DNA of 34,850 bases from Algoriphagus sp. (GCA_021298245.1 JAJTDZ010000035.1:1-34850); one strand, 5' to 3'. Shown: positions 7,645 through 16,002, numbered from the stretch's first letter. Numbers and translations: made by a program. Notes: generated from the sequence alone by a model not told the origin.

Positions 7645-7983
7645 ATGCAAACGATTGACCTAGAAGATTTCAAAAAAATTGAGTTGAGGGTAGGTACCGT
7701 GCTCAAAGTAGAGGAGTTTGAAAAGGCAAAAAAACCTGCCTACAAGGTATGGGTAGACTTAGGACAGGAGTTGGGAGTCAAAAAATCCTCGGCCCAACTT
7801 ACCGCTTTCTATCACCCGGAAGACTTGGTAGGTAGGCAAGTCCTCTGCGTTTGTAATCTTCGTCCTCGGCAAGTAGCTGATTTTATGTCGGAAGTGCTAA
7901 TTACTGGTTTTTCTTCTACTACAGGCGGGATTGTATTGGCGAGCTGCGAAAGGGCAGTACCCAATGGAGCCTTGTTGCATTAA
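7645..7983 (+). CDS. csaA: CsaA-like tRNA-binding domain protein
   Basis: A 112-residue single-domain protein of the EMAP/CsaA tRNA-binding (OB-fold) family, which binds tRNA and has been described as an export-related chaperone in Bacillus. Visible motifs are FKKIELRVGTV near the N-terminus, KPAYKVWVDLG, the hydrophobic RQVLCVCNLRPRQVADFMSEVL segment and the C-terminal LASCE-AVPNG. I use ATG 7645; a TTG two codons upstream (7639) is less likely. The stop overlaps the stop of the convergent Rieske gene in a shared TTAA, so the two messages end tail to tail without any spacer. Confidence 0.88.
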   Translation: MQTIDLEDFKKIELRVGTVLKVEEFEKAKKPAYKVWVDLGQELGVKKSSAQLTAFYHPEDLVGRQVLCVCNLRPRQVADFMSEVLITGFSSTTGGIVLASCERAVPNGALLH

Positions 7984-8303
7984 GGCAAGTAGATGTGTAG
8001 TCCATTGTCCTTGAGTTCACTGCGGTACACTGCCAAGGGAGGACAATAGCCCGATCGGACATCCCCAGTAGTCATATCAAAGCGATAGTGGTGCAGGGGG
8101 CAGATGATTTCTCCAGCTCGGTTGATGTTGGCTTGAGTCAGGTCAGCCCCACGATGAGGACATTGGGCATCAAATACATGGATGAGTTCGCCGATGCGTA
8201 ACACGGCCAGTAGTTTCTTCCCAGCCACTAGTTTTTTGATTTTTCTTTCGGGGATGGCCTGTAGGACATCTTCTTTGCTGCTGCCAAAATGGAAGGGGTG
8301 CAT
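7980..8303 (-). CDS. Rieske [2Fe-2S] ferredoxin-type protein
   Basis: A 107-residue soluble Rieske protein of the dioxygenase-ferredoxin/NirD type, used for electron transfer in the cytoplasm. The cluster ligands are all present: CPHRGADL gives Cys48 and His50, and CPLHHYRFD gives Cys68 and His71. No signal or membrane anchor is seen, which separates it from the bc1-complex Rieske proteins. No oxygenase or reductase partner is adjacent, so the redox partner is unknown. Its stop codon is interlocked with that of the convergent CsaA-like gene. Confidence 0.9.
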   Translation of the reverse strand: MHPFHFGSSKEDVLQAIPERKIKKLVAGKKLLAVLRIGELIHVFDAQCPHRGADLTQANINRAGEIICPLHHYRFDMTTGDVRSGYCPPLAVYRSELKDNGLHIYLP

Positions 8304-8402
8304 GGGGAGTAAGGAATTGGGTTTTATCTAAATAAAGAGCGCTTGGATTTTCGTGGAAACTTTTTCAATTTCCATCTTCTTACACCAATTCCCTAACGGA
8401 TC

Positions 8403-9146
8403 ATGAAAAAATTCCTTGCGATTCCCCTGTTGTTTTTTGCTTGCTCCCTTGCGGCCCAGCAGGTGGAAGGGGCTTGGAAATTACTTAGCCAAAATCAAGT
8501 TTCCGTCACGGGTCAGGAGTTTATCAAAATCTACCAAGACAATTACTTTGCTTTTGGCGTCAAAAACCTGGCAGATAATTCTTTTGTAGGAGCAGGAGGA
8601 GGGCCTTTTTCACTAGAGTCAGGCAAACTGCAGGAGACCCTGGATTTTTTCACCATGAACCCAGAATTGGTAGGTACGGTCACCTCATTTGAGGTAAGTA
8701 GGGCAGGGAATCGTCTGACCCTCTCGGCCACCACCCCCAAAGGGCCTTTGGTGGAGGTATGGGAGCAAATTTCTGCTGCCAGTGATGACTTGACTGGCAA
8801 CTGGGTAATTACGGGCAGAAAGCGAGACGATCAGGTGCAGCGCTCTACACCCGGGGCAAGAAGAACTATTAAAATTTTGAGTGGAGGTAGATTTCAATGG
8901 GTGGCTTTTAATTCTGAGACGCGGGAGTTTTCGGGAACAGGCGGAGGAACTTACACCGCTCAGGGAGGAAAATATGTGGAGACCATTTCCTTTTTTTCCA
9001 GAGATAATTCTCGTGTAGGCGCAAGTCTTGGCTTTGACTATCGGATTATCGATGGGGAATGGCACCACAGTGGCTTGAGTTCTCAAGGGCAGCCTATCTA
9101 TGAGATCTGGACACCCTACGCAAAGGGATATATTCCTGCCCATTGA
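8403..9146 (+). CDS. Secreted protein with two tandem lipocalin-like domains
   Basis: A 247-residue protein with a signal peptide (cleavage near SLAAQ). Two similar halves are visible. Residues ~22-125 begin GAWKLLSQ and contain GAGGGPFSLESGKLQETLDFF; residues ~135-245 begin GNWVITGR and contain GTGGGTYTAQGGKYVETISFF. Each half ends with P-(V/I)YEIW or VEVWE. The pattern G-W followed by beta strands and EIW resembles the lipocalin-like/DUF4488 group of small Bacteroidota proteins, but I am not certain of the exact family. Function unknown, probably binding of a small ligand in the periplasm or outside the cell. A terminator hairpin follows at 9171. Confidence 0.72.
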   Translation: MKKFLAIPLLFFACSLAAQQVEGAWKLLSQNQVSVTGQEFIKIYQDNYFAFGVKNLADNSFVGAGGGPFSLESGKLQETLDFFTMNPELVGTVTSFEVSRAGNRLTLSATTPKGPLVEVWEQISAASDDLTGNWVITGRKRDDQVQRSTPGARRTIKILSGGRFQWVAFNSETREFSGTGGGTYTAQGGKYVETISFFSRDNSRVGASLGFDYRIIDGEWHHSGLSSQGQPIYEIWTPYAKGYIPAH

Positions 9147-9170
9147 TTTACCCCTCCAATTTTTTATTTC

Positions 9171-9192
9171 GCCCCTCTGGGGCATTTTTTTT
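9171..9192 (+). terminator. Intrinsic terminator after the secreted duplicated-domain gene
   Basis: The stem GCCCC-TCT-GGGGC (9171-9183) is followed by A and eight T (9185-9192), 25 bases after the stop codon at 9146. The hairpin core resembles the hairpins of the array that follows, so it may be the first, terminator-like unit of that array. Confidence 0.75.
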
Positions 9193-9240
9193 GACCTTAG
9201 GTACCATGAAAATACAAGAGTAACAAATTTCGAAAAGGTA

Positions 9241-9445
9241 GTGGAGACATGCTCCAGAGGAGTATTAAATGAATAGAAAAAAATCCAAAACAAGAGGGGA
9301 CATCTGCCCCAAAGGAGCATTATATGAATAGAAAAATCCAAAATAAAAGGATGGAGCACATGCTCCGGAGGAGCATTATGTTAATAGCGTAGAATTCCAA
9401 AAAAGAGTACACTGAGCTCCATAGGAGCGAAATTAAGTTTTCATC
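9241..9445. repeat. Tandem array of ~55-bp units with a CTCC-N3-GGAG hairpin
   Basis: Four units start near 9241, 9296, 9350 and 9407. Each has a short palindrome around CTCC-nnn-GGAG: ATGCTCCAGAGGAGTAT; TGCCCCAAAGGAGCA; the perfect ATGCTCCGGAGGAGCAT; and GAGCTCCATAGGAGC. In the first three this is followed by a conserved ATTAnATGAATAG- or ATTATGTTAATAG-like box and then a purine-rich AAAAATCCAAAA tail; the fourth is more diverged. The array lies between two convergent genes, so it is not in a promoter position. No protein can be argued for it. Similar short hairpin repeats are, as I recall, scattered through Bacteroidota genomes, but no name can be given. Confidence 0.75.
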
Positions 9446-9507
9446 AATTCTAGCGTTCCATAACTTTTGGACGCACCTGCCATTTTAAAAAATTTTATTT
9501 TTCTCAT

Positions 9508-10647
9508 TCAATTCGTGTAGAGGGCTTTTAATTTGTCTACCGTGTAGGCAATATCTTCTAGGCTGGTAAACCTGCTGAAAGAAAAACGCACTGCATCCCG
9601 CTCGGCAGAATGGTTGAGTGCCCTCAATACATGGGAGCCTACAGTAGCCCCCGAGCTACAGGCAGACCCTCCCGAGGCGGAAATTCCTTCCAAGTCTAGG
9701 TGAAACAACAGCATGCCACGGTTGGCTTCGGAGGGGGGCAAGCTCACGTTGAGTACCGTGTACAAGCTACGCCCCAGGTCTGCAGAATTACCATTAAAAG
9801 CTACTCCAGGGATTTCCTCCCGTAGCCGGTCAATGAAATAGGCTTTAATTTTTTCAATATGTGCCCGGTGATGGTCTAGGTCTTCAAGAGAGATCTCCAG
9901 TGCCTTGGCCAGACCGATGATACCAATTACATTTTCAGTGCCCCCGCGCATGTTGCGTTCTTGGGCTCCCCCATGTATCAGGGGATGAATTTTTTTATCT
10001 TTTTTCACATACAGAAAGCCAACTCCCTTGGGGCCGTGAAACTTATGGGCTCCCGCCACTAGGGCATCTATGGGCTGTGTACTTACATCGTGTACATAAT
10101 GCCCCATGGTCTGTACCGTATCGGAGTGAAAAAATGCTCCATAGGCTCGGGACAATTCTCCAATGCGGCTGAGGTCATTCAGATTCCCGATTTCATTATT
10201 GCCATGCATCAGAGATACCAAACTTTTTGGATGGCTCTTGAGCAGAGTTTCGAGATGATCCAGATCGATTTCCCCTTTCTCATTGATTTGCAGAAGACTC
10301 AGGGTAATCCCTCTTTTTTCAGCAAGGACCTCTAAGGTATGCAAGACGGCATGGTGCTCCAGAGGGGAGGTGATGGCATGGGAAATCTCGTGACTTTCCA
10401 TTCCAGAGACCAAAGCAGTATTGTCCGCCTCCGTACCTCCAGAGGTAAAAAATATTTCCGATGGGCTTGCTTGAATCAACTCCGCCACCTTTTTTCTCGC
10501 CTTCTCTATGGCCGTGCGGACCTCTCTTCCATGACTATGTACGGAGGAGGGGTTGCCAAAATGCGCGCGCATGTAAGGAAGCATGGCTTCGATCACCCGA
10601 TCGTCCATGGGGGTTGTGGCCGCGTTGTCCAAGTACACGTTCTTCAT
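9508..10647 (-). CDS. Cysteine desulfurase (NifS/IscS family)
   Basis: A 379-residue PLP enzyme that takes sulfur from cysteine for Fe-S cluster or thio-tRNA synthesis. The N-terminus YLDNAATTPMDDRVIEAM is typical. His99 lies in the PLEHHAV motif, the PLP lysine is Lys202 in GAHKFHGPKG, the glycine-rich GGAQERNMRGGTEN follows, and the catalytic persulfide cysteine is Cys330 in SGGSACSSGA. The length matches IscS/NifS (group I). No iscU or suf genes are beside it; its only close neighbour is glmM, which ends 28 bases upstream on the same strand, so the two are probably co-transcribed. Whether it serves Fe-S assembly or tRNA thiolation cannot be decided here. Confidence 0.95.
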   Translation of the reverse strand: MKNVYLDNAATTPMDDRVIEAMLPYMRAHFGNPSSVHSHGREVRTAIEKARKKVAELIQASPSEIFFTSGGTEADNTALVSGMESHEISHAITSPLEHHAVLHTLEVLAEKRGITLSLLQINEKGEIDLDHLETLLKSHPKSLVSLMHGNNEIGNLNDLSRIGELSRAYGAFFHSDTVQTMGHYVHDVSTQPIDALVAGAHKFHGPKGVGFLYVKKDKKIHPLIHGGAQERNMRGGTENVIGIIGLAKALEISLEDLDHHRAHIEKIKAYFIDRLREEIPGVAFNGNSADLGRSLYTVLNVSLPPSEANRGMLLFHLDLEGISASGGSACSSGATVGSHVLRALNHSAERDAVRFSFSRFTSLEDIAYTVDKLKALYTN

Positions 10648-10675
10648 AAAATAGGGCGTTCAAGACAGCAGCGAG

Positions 10676-12070
10676 TTAGGGCAGTGGGGTGGTAACTACC
10701 TCTTTGATGTCTTGAATTATTTTCTTTGCTAGGTGCTCTGCTTTGGCTTCAGAATCTGACTCCGAATAAATTCGAATGATGGGTTCTGTATTTGACTTCC
10801 GAAGATGCACCCATTCTTTTTCAAATTCAATTTTTATTCCATCAATATCGTTGATGGGGTGCTTTTTGTACTTTTCCTTGATTTTCAATAGGATATTGTC
10901 CACGTCAAGATTTGGCGTGAGCTCCAATTTATTTTTAGAAATAAAGTAATTGGGGTAGGTGGCTCTCAACATGGAGATAGACTTTCCAAATTTGGCCAGG
11001 TGGGTGAGAAATAACCCTATGCCCACCAAGGCATCACGGCCATAGTGAGAGGTAGGATAGATAATCCCTCCATTGCCTTCTCCTCCAATCACTGCTCCTG
11101 CCGCCTTCATTTGGTTGACTACGTTGACCTCGCCAACCGCTGCTGCGGTGTAATTTCCTCCCCTTTTTTCGGTGACGTCCCGTAGGGCTCGGGTGGAGGA
11201 CAGATTGGATACCGTATTGCCTGGAGTCTGGGAAAGCACATAATCGGCAACAGCCACCAGGGTGTATTCCTCCCCAAACATTGATCCGTCTTCATTGACC
11301 AAGGCCAAGCGGTCTACGTCTGGATCCACCACAATCCCCAAATCAAAATTCCCTTTCTCCAATTTTTTGGAGATGTCTCTTAAGTTTTCGGGCAGTGGTT
11401 CTGGATTGTGAGGGAAATTCCCGTCTGGAGTACAGTACATTTCTTCGATTTCACTTACTCCCAGTGCCCTCAGTAGCCTTGGCACCACGATCCCCCCAGT
11501 AGAGTTGACCGCATCCACTACAATTTTAAAATTCCTGGCTTTGATGGCAGCCACATCGACCAAATCCAAGTCCAGCACGTGCTGAATGTGTCGGTCCATG
11601 TAGTCCGAAATCGGGGTATATTTTCCAAGTTTGCGTACCTCTGCAAAAGAGAAATTCTCTGCTTCGGCCATGGACAGGATAGATTGCCCTTCCTGATCTG
11701 AAATAAACTCCCCTTGGGCGTTGAGCAGCTTGAGGGCATTCCACTGGGCAGGATTGTGACTTGCTGTCAAGATGATGCCTCCTCCTGCCTTTTCTCTAGG
11801 CACGGCAAACTCTACCGTGGGGGTGGTACTTAGGCCCAAGTCGATGACTTCGATGCCTAAGCCCTGAAGGGTAGCCGACACCAGCTGAGAGATCATGTCT
11901 CCTGATAGGCGGGCATCTCTTCCGATGACTACTTTGGGAATTTGGGTTTGCTCAAGTACCCAGGTGCCATAGGCAGAGGTAAATTTTACTACATCGATAG
12001 GGGTAAGACCTTCTCCTGGCTTGCCTCCGATGGTGCCTCGAATTCCAGAAATAGATTTAATTAATGACAC
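10676..12070 (-). CDS. glmM: Phosphoglucosamine mutase / phosphohexomutase
   Basis: A 464-residue alpha-D-phosphohexomutase that should convert glucosamine-6-phosphate to glucosamine-1-phosphate for peptidoglycan and LPS precursors. The start MSLIKSISGIRGTIGG is characteristic. The catalytic phosphoserine is Ser104 in TASHNPAQWN, the Mg-binding loop is DPDVDR (249-254), the sugar-specificity loop is GGEGNGG (329-335), and the C-terminal phosphate-binding loop reads RKSNTEPIIRIYSES. The GEGNGG loop is the version seen in Bacteroidota and archaeal enzymes; phosphomannomutase or phosphoglucomutase activity cannot be excluded. It precedes the cysteine desulfurase gene on the minus strand. Confidence 0.92.
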   Translation of the reverse strand: MSLIKSISGIRGTIGGKPGEGLTPIDVVKFTSAYGTWVLEQTQIPKVVIGRDARLSGDMISQLVSATLQGLGIEVIDLGLSTTPTVEFAVPREKAGGGIILTASHNPAQWNALKLLNAQGEFISDQEGQSILSMAEAENFSFAEVRKLGKYTPISDYMDRHIQHVLDLDLVDVAAIKARNFKIVVDAVNSTGGIVVPRLLRALGVSEIEEMYCTPDGNFPHNPEPLPENLRDISKKLEKGNFDLGIVVDPDVDRLALVNEDGSMFGEEYTLVAVADYVLSQTPGNTVSNLSSTRALRDVTEKRGGNYTAAAVGEVNVVNQMKAAGAVIGGEGNGGIIYPTSHYGRDALVGIGLFLTHLAKFGKSISMLRATYPNYFISKNKLELTPNLDVDNILLKIKEKYKKHPINDIDGIKIEFEKEWVHLRKSNTEPIIRIYSESDSEAKAEHLAKKIIQDIKEVVTTPLP

Positions 12071-12119
12071 GAATTTTGGTTTTGTATGTTAAAAATAGTT
12101 GGCTACGCTTGAAAAGAAA

Positions 12120-12350
12120 TTACTTGAATTTTGCCATCACCTTGTCCACTTCATTGTCCGGATTGCCGCAACTGCTGTTGGCATCTACCGTCTTTCCACA
12201 AAGATTGCAGGTAATGCCCTCCTTGTTGAGGAAGGGGCTTTGGGAAGCACAGGTACCTTTGAATTCTCCATTTTTTAGAAAAATCAGCCTTACGGACATC
12301 AAAACGAAGAACAGGGCCACGATGCCCAGTGTAATCAACAGAGTTGTCAT
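12120..12350 (-). CDS. Small Cys-rich membrane protein, NqrM-like
   Basis: A 76-residue protein with one N-terminal membrane helix (residues ~4-25), a short basic linker and a cytoplasmic or periplasmic tail carrying four cysteines: Cys34 (GTCASQ), Cys48 and Cys51 (CNLCGK) and Cys61. This layout, a single helix, then K-G-(T/S)-C and three further cysteines, resembles NqrM (DUF539), the small factor that delivers iron to the Na+-translocating NADH:quinone reductase. The similarity is by pattern only. The nqr genes are not in the window. A TAAATTTG box (12374-12367, minus strand) lies just upstream of the ATG. It is 49 bases before glmM and on the same strand, so the two may share a message. 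Confidence 0.68.
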   Translation of the reverse strand: MTTLLITLGIVALFFVLMSVRLIFLKNGEFKGTCASQSPFLNKEGITCNLCGKTVDANSSCGNPDNEVDKVMAKFK

Positions 12351-12422
12351 ACCGGAATTATTTGCGCAAATTTAATGCTTTACTTTGAAACCGTTTACAC
12401 TCCTACGCTAGTTTCCTTTCCT

Positions 12423-13232
12423 ATGTCTACCTTACCTACTCGAGCCGATCAATTGGCAGCCTTCGATCGGCTATTGACCATCATGGACGAGCTCCGGGCG
12501 CAGTGTCCATGGGATAAAAAGCAAACCACGGAAAGCTTGAGGCACTTGACCATAGAGGAGACTTTTGAACTCTCCGATGCCATCCTAGAGGGAAATTCTG
12601 AGGAAATCAAAAAGGAGTTGGGAGATTTACTCTTGCACCTTGTGTTTTATGCAAAAATTGGATCGGAGCAAGGAACCTACGACATCACTTCTGTGATACA
12701 CGCGCTCTGCGAAAAATTGATCCGCCGCCATCCGCATATTTATGGAGATACGGTGGCAGCAGATGAGGAGGCAGTTAAGCAGAATTGGGAAAAAATCAAA
12801 CTCCAGGAAAAGGGAAACCTATCTGTACTTGGAGGGGTACCCAAAAGCCTACCCGCCTTGATCAAGGCGATGCGCATCCAGGAGAAGGCGAGAGGGGTGG
12901 GATTTGATTGGGAAAAGCCCGAACAAGTTTGGGAAAAAGTAGAGGAAGAAATGCAGGAATTTCATGCAGAATTCAATGCGGCTTCAGAAAAAGAAATGGA
13001 TCGGCAGAAGGCCATGGGGGAATTTGGGGACTTGCTATTTTCTTTGATCAACTATGCCCGTTTTATTGATATCAATCCAGAGGAGGCCTTGGAGAGAACC
13101 AATCTGAAGTTTATTTCCCGGTTTCAGTACCTAGAGCGAGCCGCCAAAGCGGCAGGAAAAAATTTGAGTGAGATGAGTTTGGCGGAGATGGACGTGTACT
13201 GGGAGGAAGCGAAGAAAAGTACAAAGTACTAA
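12423..13232 (+). CDS. mazG: Nucleoside triphosphate pyrophosphohydrolase MazG
   Basis: A 269-residue, two-domain MazG that hydrolyses (d)NTPs to monophosphates and pyrophosphate, helping clear aberrant nucleotides. I start it at ATG 12423 (MSTLPTRADQ) because the 16 residues from the upstream ATG at 12375 are not family-like. The N-terminal domain has CPWDKKQT, the EExxE motif at 45-49 and ELGDLLLHLVFYA; the linker has the family's LGGVPKSLPALIKAMRIQEKA-GVGFDW; the second domain has EEMQEF and EFGDLLFSLINYAR. The last codons (Ser-Thr-Lys-Tyr) are written by the first bases of the GTAC repeat element, so the natural C-terminus may have been replaced. Confidence 0.95.
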   Translation: MSTLPTRADQLAAFDRLLTIMDELRAQCPWDKKQTTESLRHLTIEETFELSDAILEGNSEEIKKELGDLLLHLVFYAKIGSEQGTYDITSVIHALCEKLIRRHPHIYGDTVAADEEAVKQNWEKIKLQEKGNLSVLGGVPKSLPALIKAMRIQEKARGVGFDWEKPEQVWEKVEEEMQEFHAEFNAASEKEMDRQKAMGEFGDLLFSLINYARFIDINPEEALERTNLKFISRFQYLERAAKAAGKNLSEMSLAEMDVYWEEAKKSTKY

Positions 13233-13503
13233 GTACTAAGTACTAAGTACGAAATACGAAATACGGACTAAAAACTAATGTCGAAATCCGATCGTCGATT
13301 GAAGAATGTCAAAGTTGGAATTCGAGTTGTACAAGGTACTAAGTACCAAGTACGAAGTAGGGGTTTGAATTTATATCAGGATTCTGCTAGGTAAGGATCT
13401 TTGTACATTTTACTTGGTACTTTGTACAATTTCAAGCGTCTTGATACTTGCCTGCCTGCCGCAGGCAGGATACTAGCTACTTGATACTAACAAACTAAAT
13501 ACT
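13211..13503. repeat. GTAC-rich palindromic repeat element, copy 2
   Basis: The left side is a 7-base tandem repeat of the form AAGTACT (about 13216-13250), passing into GAAATACGAAATACGG, with a second GTACAAGGTACTAAGTACC run near 13328-13360. The right side has the complementary TTTGTACATTTTACTTGGTACTTTGTACAA (about 13400-13430) and TTGATACTTG. The palindrome CCTGCCTGC-C-GCAGGCAGG at 13451-13469 is identical to that of copy 1. The element begins inside the last codons of mazG and ends at the ridA start. Confidence 0.8.
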
Positions 13504-13884
13504 ATGTCCAAAAAAATCATTTTCACTCCAGAAGCGCCGGCGCCGATAGGACCCTATTCTCAAGCGGTATTAGTAGGAGATACGCTCTATGTGTCAGGGC
13601 AAATAGCCCTAGATCCTGATACGGGTGCCTTGATCAATGAAAACATCACCGAAGAAACCCATGCCGTAATGAAAAATATGGAAGCCATCCTCCGAGCAGC
13701 CGGTTTTGGTTTTGCCCAGGTGGTCAAATGCACCATTTTTATTCGGGACATGAACCAGTTTGGAGCCATCAACGAGGCCTATGGGCAATATTTCAAAACC
13801 GATCCCCCAGCCCGCGAAACGGTGGAGGTAAGTAAGCTCCCCAAAAATGTGCAGGTAGAAATTTCTTGTATTGCCGTCCGATAA
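13504..13884 (+). CDS. ridA: RidA family reactive-intermediate deaminase
   Basis: A 126-residue cytoplasmic enzyme that hydrolyses reactive enamine/imine intermediates (2-aminoacrylate and similar) made by PLP-dependent dehydratases. Family signatures are PIGPYSQAV near residue 14, VSGQIALDP, the ARETVEVSKLPK segment with the substrate-binding Arg104, and Glu119 in VQVEISCIAVR. Length and motifs match archetypal RidA. The GTAC repeat element runs right up to its start codon, so its promoter lies in or before the repeat. Six bases separate it from the following small membrane protein gene. Confidence 0.95.
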   Translation: MSKKIIFTPEAPAPIGPYSQAVLVGDTLYVSGQIALDPDTGALINENITEETHAVMKNMEAILRAAGFGFAQVVKCTIFIRDMNQFGAINEAYGQYFKTDPPARETVEVSKLPKNVQVEISCIAVR

Positions 13885-13890
13885 ACCCTC

Positions 13891-14403
13891 ATGTATCTTT
13901 TGCCCTTTCGTAGCGAAACCCTCGTCAGCCCCCTCTCCAAAGAGGTGGTCCAATCCAAGTTGGCTCGGGTCACCCGACCTACCTTGGAAAAAGGCCACAA
14001 GGGAGGCATAGATTTTCGACTAGGGACGCAGAGCTTGTTTAACGGCCAAGTGAGCGAAGGTACTTTTAGCATCTCTAGGGTACTTCGAAAAGGAGATACT
14101 TTTCTGCCTCTCATTTCGGGCAGGGTAGAGCCTACCCCTAGAGGAAGCCTTATTTTTCTTCGCTACAGCATGTTTCCAAGTGCTCGTTTGTTTTTACTCT
14201 TTTGGACCCTTATTCTGCTTGCCTTGGCAGTGGCCTACAGCATGGGGCTGCAGCAGCTAGGAAAAGGCCTAGTTTGTTTTGCTTTGTCCGGGATCAATTA
14301 TGGCCTAGCCCTTTTCTTTTTTCACCGTCAGGTGAGGCGCAGCCGTGAACTTTTTCTCGAAGTGATCCATTTTCAAGAAAAGGACTTGGATTACTCGCTG
14401 TAG
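13891..14403 (+). CDS. Two-helix membrane protein of unknown function
   Basis: A 170-residue protein. The first ~95 residues form a soluble domain with an F(N)[30 protein letters not shown] pattern, which I recognise as common to an unnamed group of Bacteroidota proteins (fold probably PH-like, all beta). It is followed by two membrane helices (residues ~99-117 and ~123-142) and a short charged tail. No catalytic motif is visible. Its start lies six bases after ridA, so co-transcription is likely, but a functional link with RidA is not implied. Confidence 0.7.
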   Translation: MYLLPFRSETLVSPLSKEVVQSKLARVTRPTLEKGHKGGIDFRLGTQSLFNGQVSEGTFSISRVLRKGDTFLPLISGRVEPTPRGSLIFLRYSMFPSARLFLLFWTLILLALAVAYSMGLQQLGKGLVCFALSGINYGLALFFFHRQVRRSRELFLEVIHFQEKDLDYSL

Positions 14404-14429
14404 ATGTAGGCAGAAAGGCACTTTGCATG

Positions 14430-14437
14430 TACCTTTG
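14430..14437 (+). promoter_or_regulatory. Candidate -7 box of the fumC promoter
   Basis: TACCTTTG fits the Bacteroidota -7 consensus TAnnTTTG and lies 35 bases before ATG 14472. If used, transcription starts near 14444, which excludes the longer upstream start at 14427. No clear TTG -33 element was seen. Confidence 0.5.
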
Positions 14438-14471
14438 TGCTCAGTTGACCACCCTTTTATTTTCATCAGCC

Positions 14472-15872
14472 ATGTCCATTCGCATTGAAAAAGATACCAT
14501 GGGGCCAGTAGAGGTTCCCTCTTCGGCCTACTGGGGCGCACAGACCCAACGCTCCATCAATAATTTCAAAATCGGGGGAGAAAAAAACCGTATGCCCCTA
14601 GAGATTATTCATGCCTTTGCCATTTTGAAGAAAGCTGCTGCCCTTACCAATGCAGAATTAGGGGTTTTGGAGCAAAGCAAGGCAGAAATCATTGCCCAGG
14701 TCTGTGATGAAATTCTCGCTGGGCAGCACGATAGCCAGTTTCCCTTGGTTGTGTGGCAGACGGGTTCAGGTACCCAATCCAATATGAATGCGAATGAGGT
14801 CATTGCATACCGTGCTCACGTGCTTTTGGGAGGGAACTTGGAGGATGCCAAAAAGAAAATCCACCCCAACGACGACGTCAACAAGTCCCAATCCTCCAAC
14901 GACACCTACCCTACGGCCATGCACATAGCGGCCTACAAAATGGTGGTAGAAACCACCCTTCCTGGAGTGAAGCAGCTGCGCGATACCTTGGCAGCCAAAG
15001 CGGAAGCCTTCAAGCAGGTGGTAAAAATCGGCCGTACGCATTTTATGGATGCGACTCCGCTCACCCTAGGACAGGAGTTTAGTGGCTACGTGGCCCAGCT
15101 GGATCATGGGATCAAGGCGGTGCAGCACACTCTCTCGCATTTGTCAGAATTGGCTTTGGGAGGTACAGCCGTAGGCACGGGCTTGAATACTCCCAAAGGA
15201 TATTCCGAGAAGGTGGCTGAGAAAATTGCTTCCTTAACTGGGCATCCCTTTGTGACTGCTCCCAACAAATTTGAGGCCTTGGCTGCGCATGACGGTATGG
15301 TAGAGACCCACGGTGCCTTGAAGCAGTTGGCCGTATCCTTGATGAAGATTGCCAACGACATCCGCATGCTCTCCTCGGGACCTAGATCGGGGATTGGAGA
15401 GATTTTTATCCCGGAAAACGAACCGGGGTCTTCCATCATGCCTGGCAAGGTCAATCCCACTCAGGTGGAGGCCATGACCATGGTGGCGGCACAGGTCATG
15501 GGCAATGACGTGGCAATCTCCATTGGAGGGGCAAATGGGCATTTTGAATTGAATGTGTTTAAGCCCTTGATAGCGGCCAACTTCCTACAGTCTGCCCGAT
15601 TACTCGGGGATGCCTGTGTATCTTTTGATTTCAACTGTGCGGTGGGAATAGAGCCCAATCAGCAAATGATACAGCGGCATTTGGAAAACTCCCTGATGCT
15701 GGTGACAGCACTTAATCCGCACATCGGCTATGAAAATGCTGCGGCGATTGCCAAAAAGGCACACAAGGAAGGAACAAGTTTGCGAGAGGCAGCCATTGCT
15801 TTAGGCTTGCTTACTTCAGCTCAGTTTGACCAGTGGGTGAGGCCAGAGGACATGATTGGTGGCTTGAAGTAA
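14472..15872 (+). CDS. fumC: Class II fumarate hydratase
   Basis: A 466-residue, iron-independent fumarase of the TCA cycle converting fumarate to L-malate in the cytoplasm. I use ATG 14472 ([16 protein letters not shown]), which matches the usual N-terminus. Recognisable segments are [26 protein letters not shown], the KSQSSND-YPTAMH substrate site, [16 protein letters not shown] with the catalytic base His, and the signature [13 protein letters not shown] with the catalytic Ser loop. The length is full. An upstream TACCTTTG box and the terminator at 15891 suggest a single-gene transcript. Confidence 0.97.
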   Translation: MSIRIEKDTMGPVEVPSSAYWGAQTQRSINNFKIGGEKNRMPLEIIHAFAILKKAAALTNAELGVLEQSKAEIIAQVCDEILAGQHDSQFPLVVWQTGSGTQSNMNANEVIAYRAHVLLGGNLEDAKKKIHPNDDVNKSQSSNDTYPTAMHIAAYKMVVETTLPGVKQLRDTLAAKAEAFKQVVKIGRTHFMDATPLTLGQEFSGYVAQLDHGIKAVQHTLSHLSELALGGTAVGTGLNTPKGYSEKVAEKIASLTGHPFVTAPNKFEALAAHDGMVETHGALKQLAVSLMKIANDIRMLSSGPRSGIGEIFIPENEPGSSIMPGKVNPTQVEAMTMVAAQVMGNDVAISIGGANGHFELNVFKPLIAANFLQSARLLGDACVSFDFNCAVGIEPNQQMIQRHLENSLMLVTALNPHIGYENAAAIAKKAHKEGTSLREAAIALGLLTSAQFDQWVRPEDMIGGLK

Positions 15873-15890
15873 TATCTATCCCCTTCTTAT

Positions 15891-15916
15891 AAAAGCCGGC
15901 TGCGAGTCGGCTTTTT
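15891..15916. terminator. Intrinsic terminator after fumC
   Basis: The stem AAAAGCCG (15891-15898) and CGGCTTTT (15908-15915) is separated by a nine-base loop and followed by a further T. It lies 18 bases after the fumC stop. The A-tract and T-tract make it potentially bidirectional. Confidence 0.85.
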
Positions 15917-16002
15917 GGATGTATTGAGTTTTATAGTGCGGGACCTAGGGATTATTTTGATGTTGTGCTATAAATCAGTAGGTTAATGTGAAGAATGAGC
16001 TT

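Noticed and set aside
8685..9359. A 224-codon open frame on the minus strand
   Set aside because: It runs antisense to the duplicated-domain secreted gene and through the hairpin array; the sequence is low in protein-like features.
9269..9392. Two overlapping small frames (20 and 22 codons) in the hairpin array
   Set aside because: They arise because the repeat unit holds ATGAATAG; codons follow the repeat, not a protein. Kept only as part of the array finding.
9241..9445. CRISPR array
   Set aside because: The units are contiguous repeats with drift and no unique spacers, and no cas gene is in the window.
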